In this document: piece by piece, positions 23,830-32,237 of the stretch
Position numbering within the stretch: position 1 is the stretch's first letter
How the letters are laid out: each line of letters opens with the position of its first letter
NCBI GenBank assembly: GCA_022793995.1
Contig: JAAWDY010000044.1
Span: 1 to 64,000 of the forward strand
Source of the DNA: Coprococcus sp.
GTDB taxonomy: Bacteria; Bacillota; Clostridia; Lachnospirales; Lachnospiraceae
Reading direction: 5' to 3'
Length of the DNA stretch: 64,000 nucleotides
The notes under the pieces: generated by a model
The model's input: only the letters and a program-made list of their open reading frames with translations
The model's database searches: none
What the model was told of the DNA's origin: nothing
Program-made: the position numbers and the translations under genes

Positions 23830-25191
23830 ATGAAACAAGAATTAACACATGGAAATGTGCAAAAGACCATGATACTCTTCGCAGGTCCTATGATACTGGG
23901 GAACCTGCTTCAACAGTGCTACAATATTGCGGATACTCTGATTGTAGGTCAGTTTCTGGGCGCAAAAGGACTTGCCGCGGTGGGGTCTGCTTATACACTG
24001 ATGACCTTTCTGACCTCAATCTTGATCGGGCTTTGCATAGGAAGCGGCTCTTTATGGTCCTTTTATTACGGTAAGGATGATCGGAAAAAATTACAGCGCA
24101 GTGTCTTTTCGTCCTTTCTTTTTATAGGAGTGTTTTCTCTGTCCATGAATATTCTGGTATTCGCGGGGATGGACTGGATACTTAAGGTTCTTAAGACTCC
24201 GGCGGAACTACTGTGGATGATGCGCGAATATGTACATATTATTTTTGGCGGTATCTTCTTTGTATTTCTTTATAATTTTTTTGCATTCCTGCTCCGGGCA
24301 ATGGGCAATTCTCTGGCTCCTCTCTGGTTTCTTGGAATCGCCTCGGTATTGAACATTATATTGGATCTGTTCTTTGTAGCCGCGCTGAACCAGGGCATCG
24401 CAGGCGCTGCCGCCGCAACCGTAATCTCCCAGGGCGTATCCGGTATAGGACTTGGCGTCTACACATGGATAAAATTTAAAAATATAATCCTCGCTCCGGA
24501 CGGTACGGAATCGAAGCAGGCAAAACGCGGTCTTTGGCCTGAAATCAAAAAAGCTTTGCCGGAAGTCGTAAAGTTTTCTATGGCGGCCAGCATCCAACAA
24601 TCGGTAATGAATTTTGGGATTCTGATGATACAGGGCCTAGTCAACAGTTTTGGAACCACAGTGATGGCGGCGTTCGCAGCGGCTGTGAAGATCGATTCAT
24701 TCGCTTATATGCCTGCGCAGGAGTTCGGCAACGCTTTCTCGATTTTCATTTCTCAGAATTACGGCGCCGGCAAGCGGGAACGAGTCCGGCAGAGTGTACG
24801 CGACTCCTTCCGGACCTCGGCAATATTCTGCATCATTGTTTCTGTTCTGGTATTTCTGGCCGCGCCGTATCTGATGATGATCTTCATTCATCCTTCCGAG
24901 ACCGAAATCATTCGGATCGGGACAGAGTATCTTCGGATAGAAGGTTCTTGCTATTGCGGGATCGGCATCCTGTTTTTGTTGTATGGGTATTATCGGGGTA
25001 TCGGAAAGCCGGAGATGTCGGTGGTGCTGACTGTGATTTCGCTGGGAACCCGCGTAGCGCTGGCGTATGCGCTGTCCCCGGTAATCGGAGTCCTGGCAAT
25101 CTGGCTGTCGATACCGACCGGCTGGATTCTGGCAGATGTGACAGGAGTCGTTTACGGAGGCCTTGGCAAGAAAAGATGGCGGTTCGAGTAA
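23830..25191 (+). CDS. MATE family efflux pump
   Basis: 453 aa from ATG 23830 (GGAGA upstream); 12 membrane helices in two pseudo-repeats. The start NVQKTMILFAGPMILGNLLQQCYNIADTLIVGQFLG is a classic MatE/NorM-like motif. It should export cationic compounds or drugs in exchange for Na+ or H+. It ends 10 nt before the convergent pyrG end. Substrate cannot be read from sequence. Confidence 0.93.
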   Translation: MKQELTHGNVQKTMILFAGPMILGNLLQQCYNIADTLIVGQFLGAKGLAAVGSAYTLMTFLTSILIGLCIGSGSLWSFYYGKDDRKKLQRSVFSSFLFIGVFSLSMNILVFAGMDWILKVLKTPAELLWMMREYVHIIFGGIFFVFLYNFFAFLLRAMGNSLAPLWFLGIASVLNIILDLFFVAALNQGIAGAAAATVISQGVSGIGLGVYTWIKFKNIILAPDGTESKQAKRGLWPEIKKALPEVVKFSMAASIQQSVMNFGILMIQGLVNSFGTTVMAAFAAAVKIDSFAYMPAQEFGNAFSIFISQNYGAGKRERVRQSVRDSFRTSAIFCIIVSVLVFLAAPYLMMIFIHPSETEIIRIGTEYLRIEGSCYCGIGILFLLYGYYRGIGKPEMSVVLTVISLGTRVALAYALSPVIGVLAIWLSIPTGWILADVTGVVYGGLGKKRWRFE

Positions 25192-25201
25192 CCCCATATT
25201 C

Positions 25202-26803
<1,602 letters not shown>

Positions 26804-26850
26804 CTATCATTCTCCTTTTCTGATTTCTTTCTGATTCCTCTGTGCCCCTT

Positions 26851-28434
26851 CTATTTTCCACTATCGCCATAATTGGAAAGCGCCCTTGCGGAAGGGTCTT
26901 TCACATCGCAACCCTCCCACTCCTTGTTCGGCATCCAGAAGTCTGCGACCATCTCCCCCTGCCCGGGATAATATTTTTCAAAGATCTCTCTATATAGCAG
27001 GGATTCCTTGGTAAACGGCCTTGCATGCCTATACTTCCTGCTTCCGTTTTCAAATTCCGCTTCCGTATAATACGCCTCGGCATACTCCTTCAGATAATCC
27101 ACCATAGAATGCCCCACTGCGTCGGAAAACGCCGCCTTTTCCCTCCACAAGATCTCATCCGGCAGATAGTCCCCCTCTTCAAACGCATGGCGGAGCAGGT
27201 ATTTTCCCTTTCCATATTTGTTCAGCTTCATCTCCGGGTCTATGGACATGACGTATTTTACAAAATCAAGATCCCCGAATGGAACCCGCGCCTCCAAAGA
27301 GTTTACGGAAATACACCGGTCCGCCCTGAGTACGTCGTACATGTGCAGCTCTCGCACCCGTTTTACGGATTCCGCCTGAAACGCCGCGGCATCTGGCGCA
27401 AAATCCGTATACTTATACCCGAACAACTCGTCTGAAATCTCACCTGTCAAAAGGACCCGGATATCGGTCCGTTCATGGATTGCTTTGCAGACCAGATACA
27501 TTCCCATGCTCGCACGGATAGTCGTGATATCAAATGTCCCCAGGAGATGGATCACGTGCTCCAACGCAAACAGTACATCCTCCTTCGTTATAATGACCTC
27601 CATGTGCTCGCTTCCGATATAGTCTGCTACCTGCCTCGCATATTTCAGATCAATCGCGTCCCCGCTCATGCCGATGGCAAATGTTTTGATCGGCGCGCTG
27701 CTTTTCTTTGCGGCGATCGCGCATACTAAAGAAGAATCCAGGCCGCCAGAAAGCAAAAAACCCACTTTCACGTCAGCCACCAGCCTCTTTTCCACCCCGG
27801 CGACAAGCTTTTCCCGAATCTTCCGACAGGCCGTCTCCAGATCGTCGCCGCTAACCTCCGATACGTCAGTGATATCGCAGTAACAGATCAATTCGCCGTT
27901 CTTATAATAATGTCCCGGCGGGAACGGCATGATCTTATCCGTAAGCCCTACCAGGTTCTTTGCCTCGCTGGCAAAAATAACCACGCCCTTTTCATCATAT
28001 CCATAGTACAACGGACGGATGCCGATCGGGTCCCGCGCCGCGATATATTCGCTGGTCCTGCCGTCATAGATCACGCATGCAAATTCCGCGTCCAGCATTT
28101 TGAACATCTCCGTACCATACTCAAAATACATCGGCAGCAAGATCTCACAGTCCGATTCACTGGCAAATGTGTATTTATGTTGGGACGCCAGCTCCTCCCG
28201 CAGTTTCTCAAATCCATAAATCTCACCGTTGCAGACAACATAACTTCCGTCTCTCTCAAACGGCTGCATCGCCTCCGGCGTAAGTCCCATGATGGCAAGC
28301 CTGTGAAAACCTAAAAGCCCATTCCCTGTGTCAATAATCCGGCTGTCGTCCGGTCCTCTGGAAATCGTTCTTCCAAATCCTTTTTGAAATATCTCAAGAT
28401 CGGCGCCTCCGCAGTAACCCATAATTGAACACAT
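26851..28434 (-). CDS. asnB: asparagine synthase (glutamine-hydrolysing)
   Basis: 527 aa from ATG 28434. This start puts the catalytic Cys at position 2 (MCSIMGY), as required for the class II amidotransferase, and it has a perfect AGGAGG. The N-terminal Ntn domain is followed by the ATP-pyrophosphatase domain with the PP-loop SGGLDSSL. It makes asparagine from aspartate, ATP and glutamine. It is transcribed from 28526-28554 through a leader consisting almost entirely of a terminator-like hairpin. Confidence 0.95.
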   Translation of the reverse strand: MCSIMGYCGGADLEIFQKGFGRTISRGPDDSRIIDTGNGLLGFHRLAIMGLTPEAMQPFERDGSYVVCNGEIYGFEKLREELASQHKYTFASESDCEILLPMYFEYGTEMFKMLDAEFACVIYDGRTSEYIAARDPIGIRPLYYGYDEKGVVIFASEAKNLVGLTDKIMPFPPGHYYKNGELICYCDITDVSEVSGDDLETACRKIREKLVAGVEKRLVADVKVGFLLSGGLDSSLVCAIAAKKSSAPIKTFAIGMSGDAIDLKYARQVADYIGSEHMEVIITKEDVLFALEHVIHLLGTFDITTIRASMGMYLVCKAIHERTDIRVLLTGEISDELFGYKYTDFAPDAAAFQAESVKRVRELHMYDVLRADRCISVNSLEARVPFGDLDFVKYVMSIDPEMKLNKYGKGKYLLRHAFEEGDYLPDEILWREKAAFSDAVGHSMVDYLKEYAEAYYTEAEFENGSRKYRHARPFTKESLLYREIFEKYYPGQGEMVADFWMPNKEWEGCDVKDPSARALSNYGDSGK

Positions 28435-28466
28435 ACTATATCCCTCCTGTCCCCTTCTCCTATACG

Positions 28467-28510
28467 GCAAAAAGGGCGTCTTTGAGAGTAATGCTCTCAA
28501 AGACGCCCTT
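28467..28510 (-). terminator. terminator-like hairpin in the asnB leader
   Basis: AAGGGCGTCTTTGAGAG (28472-28488) and CTCTCAAAGACGCCCTT (28494-28510) make a perfect 17-bp stem with a 5-nt loop. On the minus strand the stem is followed by TTTTT (about 28473-28469) and then the asnB ribosome binding site. The hairpin starts about 10 nt after the predicted transcription start. Confidence 0.85.
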
Positions 28511-28525
28511 GTCTTTACCTATCAC

Positions 28526-28554
28526 ACTTTATACCCCGGATAAATATTTGTCAA
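28526..28554 (-). promoter_or_regulatory. asnB-pyrG promoter
   Basis: Minus-strand TTGACA (28549-28554), 17 nt, TAAAGT (28526-28531); TATAAA overlaps it with 15-nt spacing. Confidence 0.75.
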
Positions 28555-28630
28555 CTGTTTTTTCCAACAGATACAAAATTGGATCGGCAGTCTAGCGGCA
28601 TTGCCTCTCCTGGATTTATTTCAACAAAGC

Positions 28631-29239
28631 CTATTCAAGATATGCTCTTAAGTATTTATCAAAATGATCTGTTAAATCTTTATCCGTCATCTCTGGCCTC
28701 CACATAAAGAAATTCTTATCATATTCATCAAACCAAAAGGCAACTTCCCTGTTTCTTTTTGGATCACGAGTTATGTCACCCACAAACACAACCCAAAATG
28801 GTAAGATATTCTCGGCTTGGATCCGCCCGATCGCCCTGTATGCTTTTAGCAATCCAAGGGTAAATAATTTGCACAATCTTTCATGTGCATTTCCACGGCC
28901 CGCACTAGGATCTTTGCCCTCCACCCATCCATCCTGACGCTTAATTTCGCCAAAAAGGATTTTGCCTGTTTTTGTATTTTCAATAGCAAAGTCAGGTGAC
29001 ACGCCCCATTTTGTTGTCTCAATCGCAATAGGCGGGTTATATATTTGACTTACAACATAATCCGGCAGATGAACCTGTGCATATAGACTTTTTAAATGTT
29101 TCGGTTTTTCATGCAGAATATATTCTGTACCTTTCAGATGTTCCTTGAAAACCTTATACAAATTTTTCTCCGCTTTGGATGCCTTTGTACCGCTTTGTGT
29201 CTGCCAGTTATCCCGGCCAGCCAACTCCTTCTTAGCCAC
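28631..29239 (-). CDS. type II restriction endonuclease, MunI family
   Basis: 202 aa, the same length as MunI (C-AATTG). The PD-(D/E)XK residues fall at the MunI numbers: D83 (GVSPDFAIENT), E98 and K100 (FGEIKRQDG). The DNA-recognition segment GRGNAHER (R115 to R121), shared with EcoRI-like enzymes, is intact. It most likely cuts CAATTG. It lies 11 nt after a small XRE gene in an R-C / M divergent arrangement. No signs of decay. Confidence 0.95.
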   Translation of the reverse strand: MAKKELAGRDNWQTQSGTKASKAEKNLYKVFKEHLKGTEYILHEKPKHLKSLYAQVHLPDYVVSQIYNPPIAIETTKWGVSPDFAIENTKTGKILFGEIKRQDGWVEGKDPSAGRGNAHERLCKLFTLGLLKAYRAIGRIQAENILPFWVVFVGDITRDPKRNREVAFWFDEYDKNFFMWRPEMTDKDLTDHFDKYLRAYLE

Positions 29240-29250
29240 TATGTACCTCC

Positions 29251-29457
29251 CTATAATCCTCTAAATAGTTCTTCTAGGCTCACTCCCAGCCCCTTTGCAA
29301 TTTTATCAATATTTTTAAGGGAAATATTGCGTTTGCCGCTTTCGACAGACGCATAATAGGTTCTGTCCATATCTATAGACAGTGCAAACTTCTCTTGACT
29401 GATGCCCTGATTATTTCTTAACTGTTTTAGTTTTTCGCCAAATTTTTTTGTAATCAT
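29251..29457 (-). CDS. XRE-type controller protein of the R-M system
   Basis: 68 aa, essentially one helix-turn-helix domain (KLKQLRNNQGISQEKFALSIDMDRTYYASVESGKRNISLKNIDKIA). Its size and position, immediately upstream of the restriction gene on the same strand, match C proteins. These delay endonuclease expression until the methyltransferase has protected the DNA. The palindrome at 29470-29481 just upstream is a candidate C-box. Confidence 0.88.
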   Translation of the reverse strand: MITKKFGEKLKQLRNNQGISQEKFALSIDMDRTYYASVESGKRNISLKNIDKIAKGLGVSLEELFRGL

Positions 29458-29469
29458 AAATACACCTCA

Positions 29470-29481
29470 TATCATATGATA
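29470..29481. promoter_or_regulatory. candidate C-box palindrome
   Basis: TATCATATGATA is a perfect 12-bp palindrome 13 nt upstream of the controller gene, between the divergent C-R and M units. Confidence 0.55.
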
Positions 29482-29528
29482 CTTATTTGATGCTTTTCAG
29501 ACAACGGTTTATGAGTAACAATCTTTTC

Positions 29529-29557
29529 TTGACTATTGAAAGTATAACGGTTATAAT
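29529..29557 (+). promoter_or_regulatory. methyltransferase promoter
   Basis: TTGACT (29529-29534), 17 nt, TATAAT (29552-29557); the ATG follows at 29591. Confidence 0.75.
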
Positions 29558-29590
29558 TATTTCTATCAATCAGGCCGAGGTAAAAAACTT

Positions 29591-30331
29591 ATGGGAAATT
29601 GCAGAGAAAAGGAAATTACAGCATATTCTTTATATAGTGTGCAACAGAAGGAAAGAGTAAAACTCAATCCGCTGGAAGATATTTATCCTCCGTTGCCCGC
29701 TAAGAAATACCAAGTAATTTATGCTGATCCTCCATGGGATTACGGCGGAAAAATGCAGTATGATAAAACTACAATTAAAACCGAAAACATTGGATTTGAA
29801 AAAAAAATATTTTTAAGCTCCGCCACATTTAAATATCCGACGCTAAAGCTAAAGCAGTTAAAGGAACTCGATATTACCTCTATTGCAGATAACGACTGTC
29901 TTTTATTTATGTGGACTACAGGACCACAGATGTCTAATTCTATAGAATTGGGAAGCGCGTGGGGATTTGAATACAAGACAGTCGCTTTTGTTTGGGACAA
30001 AATGGTGCATAACCCTGGAAGATATACATTAAGTCAAACAGAATTTGTGTTAGCATTCAAAAAAGGCAGGTTTCCACAGCCGCGTGGAGCGAGGAACATC
30101 CGACAGATGGTTGCGGTGCACCGCGGGAAACATAGTGTAAAACCCGTCGAAGTTATAGACGGTATTACCAAAATGTTTCCACAGCAGGATAAAATTGAAC
30201 TATTCGCCCGAAATAATTATGTCGGCTGGGATAACTGGGGTCTTGAGATACCGGATTCAAAGGTTGAAATTGCAACTGGTTTAGTAAAACCAATAGAAAA
30301 TACCGACGAGCAGCTTACTCTAAGCTTATAA
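29591..30331 (+). CDS. adenine-N6 DNA methyltransferase (MT-A70 type, MunI system)
   Basis: 246 aa. The catalytic DPPW motif is at residues 46-49 (VIYADPPWDYGG), followed by MT-A70-like blocks (FMWTTGPQMSNSIELG; LSQTEFVLAFKKGRF; NYVGWDNWG). It should methylate the second A of CAATTG to protect against the adjacent nuclease. It is transcribed divergently from the C-R genes from its own promoter. AT-rich compared with flanking metabolic genes, consistent with acquisition of the R-M module. Confidence 0.92.
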   Translation: MGNCREKEITAYSLYSVQQKERVKLNPLEDIYPPLPAKKYQVIYADPPWDYGGKMQYDKTTIKTENIGFEKKIFLSSATFKYPTLKLKQLKELDITSIADNDCLLFMWTTGPQMSNSIELGSAWGFEYKTVAFVWDKMVHNPGRYTLSQTEFVLAFKKGRFPQPRGARNIRQMVAVHRGKHSVKPVEVIDGITKMFPQQDKIELFARNNYVGWDNWGLEIPDSKVEIATGLVKPIENTDEQLTLSL

Positions 30332-30360
30332 TTGACAAATCCCTCCATCGACTGTATAAA
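30332..30360 (+). promoter_or_regulatory. glutamine synthetase promoter
   Basis: TTGACA (30332-30337), 17 nt, TATAAA (30355-30360), starting one base after the methyltransferase stop. This gives the glutamine synthetase an independent promoter and a short leader. Confidence 0.8.
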
Positions 30361-30394
30361 TAATACTAAGATTAAGAAGAAAGCAGGTGTCCGT

Positions 30395-31606
30395 ATGAAA
30401 TATTCCAGACAAGAAGTCGAGCAGTATATCGAAGAAGAGGACGTGAAGTTCATCCGCCTTGCCTTCTGCGATGTGTTCGGCAGACAAAAAAATGTATCCA
30501 TCATGCCGCCGGAGCTTCCCCGCGCTTTTGAATATGGAATCGCCATTGACGCCTCGGCCATCGCAGGATTCGGCGACGAGACACATTCCGACCTGCTGCT
30601 TAGGCCTGACCCCGATACACTGGTCCCCTTACCCTGGCGTCCGGAGCAAGGGCGGGTCGTGCGCATGTTCTGCTCCGTCACCTACCCTGACGGCAGAGCA
30701 TTCGAGTGCGATTGCCGGACCCTTCTCAAAAAAGCCGTCCAGGATGCAAAGGACGCAGGCTACGATTTCTTTTTCGGCGTAGAACAGGAATTTTACCTAT
30801 TTAAGCTTGACGAGAACGACGCTTGCACCAGAGTTCCTTACGACGAGGCGGGATATATGGATATCGCCCCGGAAGACAAGGGCGAAAACATACGGCGCGA
30901 AATCTGCCTCACCCTGGAACAGATGGGCATCCGCCCGGAAAGCTCACACCACGAGGAAGGACCGGGCCAGAACGAAATCGATTTCCGCTACTCCGACCCA
31001 GTCACAGCTGCGGACAACGCCCTGACTTTCCAGATGATCGTACGCACGTTAGCGCACAAAAATGGCCTTTTCGCGGACTTTACCCCAAAACCGCTTGAAG
31101 GAGCGCCAGGAAACGGCTTCCACATCAACATGTCCGTCAAGGACCCTGCGGGCCGCGTTATCCTGGACAGTATGATCGCCGGTATTCTCGATCAGATCCA
31201 GGACATGACCGTTTTTCTCAATCCGTCAGAAGCATCCTACGATCGTTTCGGCAGCCAGAAAGCGCCGAAATATATCTCCTGGTCCAGCGAGAACCGTTCC
31301 CAGCTTGTCCGGATCCCCGCCGCTGTAGGAGAATACCGCCGGGCTGAGCTGCGCTCCCCGGACCCGACGGCGAACCCGTATCTGGCGTTCTCGCTACTGA
31401 TTTATGCAGGCCTTCACGGGCTAAAGGACCTTCTGATTCTACCCCCGGCCGCTGACCTGAACCTATATACAGCGGACGCACAGACTTTGTCCCGGTTCCA
31501 ATGCCTGCCGGAAACTCTATCGGACGCACGGATCGCTGCCGCCGGCAGTGCATTTATCAACGAACATCTGCCGGACTGCATCATCAATATGTATTGCAAC
31601 AGATAA
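30395..31606 (+). CDS. glnA: glutamine synthetase family protein (type I-like)
   Basis: 403 aa from ATG 30395. Visible are the beta-grasp Asp (FCDVFGRQK), catalytic Glu blocks (FFFGVEQEFYLF; GPGQNEIDFR), NGFHINMSV and the C-terminal ELRSPDPTANPYLAF. It is somewhat shorter than the usual 440-470 aa. It makes glutamine, or possibly another gamma-glutamyl amide. The downstream ANTAR gene is a recurrent Clostridia pairing. The only good ATG has a weak AGCAGGTG site. Confidence 0.88.
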   Translation: MKYSRQEVEQYIEEEDVKFIRLAFCDVFGRQKNVSIMPPELPRAFEYGIAIDASAIAGFGDETHSDLLLRPDPDTLVPLPWRPEQGRVVRMFCSVTYPDGRAFECDCRTLLKKAVQDAKDAGYDFFFGVEQEFYLFKLDENDACTRVPYDEAGYMDIAPEDKGENIRREICLTLEQMGIRPESSHHEEGPGQNEIDFRYSDPVTAADNALTFQMIVRTLAHKNGLFADFTPKPLEGAPGNGFHINMSVKDPAGRVILDSMIAGILDQIQDMTVFLNPSEASYDRFGSQKAPKYISWSSENRSQLVRIPAAVGEYRRAELRSPDPTANPYLAFSLLIYAGLHGLKDLLILPPAADLNLYTADAQTLSRFQCLPETLSDARIAAAGSAFINEHLPDCIINMYCNR

Positions 31607-31634
31607 AACCATTTTACTTCGAGGAGGGTTGTCA

Positions 31635-32237
31635 ATGAGTTTAAAAGAGCAGATTTACAGCACGCTTATCGTATCGGCATCTGAAAGCTTTAACTTGTCC
31701 CTGACAGCCCTGCTGCCGAAATCAAACTATTCTCCTGTGCATATTGTAAAAAATATAGCGGCAGCCAAACGGACTGCCGCCGAAAAGAACTTTGACTTCA
31801 TATTCATCAATTCCCCGCTGCCGGACGACCCCGGCATGCGTTTTGCCATTGATACCTGCACTACAAAAAATACAGTCGTCATCATCCTGGTTAAAACCGA
31901 TATCCACGACGTTGTCCACGGCCGCGTTGCCGAGCACGGTGTATTTACCCTGCCCAAACCCATCTCCAGATCCACGCTTCTCCAAGCCTTAAGCTGGATG
32001 GTAAGCGCTCGGGAATGTCTGCGTCGCTTTGAAAAAAAGACCCTGTCCATTGAAGAAAAAATGATGGAAATCCGTATCGTCAACCGGGCAAAATGGCTCC
32101 TTATCAGCGAACAAAATATGACTGAACCGGACGCACACCGCTATTTAGAAAAACAGGCGATGGACCGTGGTATGTCAAAACGGAGCATCGCCGAAGAAAT
32201 CATTCATTCAAAATATATTTTTTCAACAGAGAAATGA
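31635..32237 (+). CDS. ANTAR-domain antitermination regulator
   Basis: 200 aa from ATG 31635 (GAGGAGGG). A degenerate receiver-like N-terminal domain is followed by a helical linker and a C-terminal ANTAR domain (AKWLLISEQNMTEPDAHRYLEKQAMDRGMSKRSIAEEII). ANTAR proteins bind paired hairpins in nascent RNA and prevent termination, typically in nitrogen genes. The phospho-acceptor region is not a clean receiver, so activation may be unusual. Its last 38 nt overlap the end of the convergent histidine kinase gene. Confidence 0.9.
   Translation: MSLKEQIYSTLIVSASESFNLSLTALLPKSNYSPVHIVKNIAAAKRTAAEKNFDFIFINSPLPDDPGMRFAIDTCTTKNTVVIILVKTDIHDVVHGRVAEHGVFTLPKPISRSTLLQALSWMVSARECLRRFEKKTLSIEEKMMEIRIVNRAKWLLISEQNMTEPDAHRYLEKQAMDRGMSKRSIAEEIIHSKYIFSTEK

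Noticed and set aside
28467-28554. T-box riboswitch in the asnB leader
   Set aside because: Predicted leader is far too short and lacks the AGGGUGGNACCGCG-type T-box sequence.
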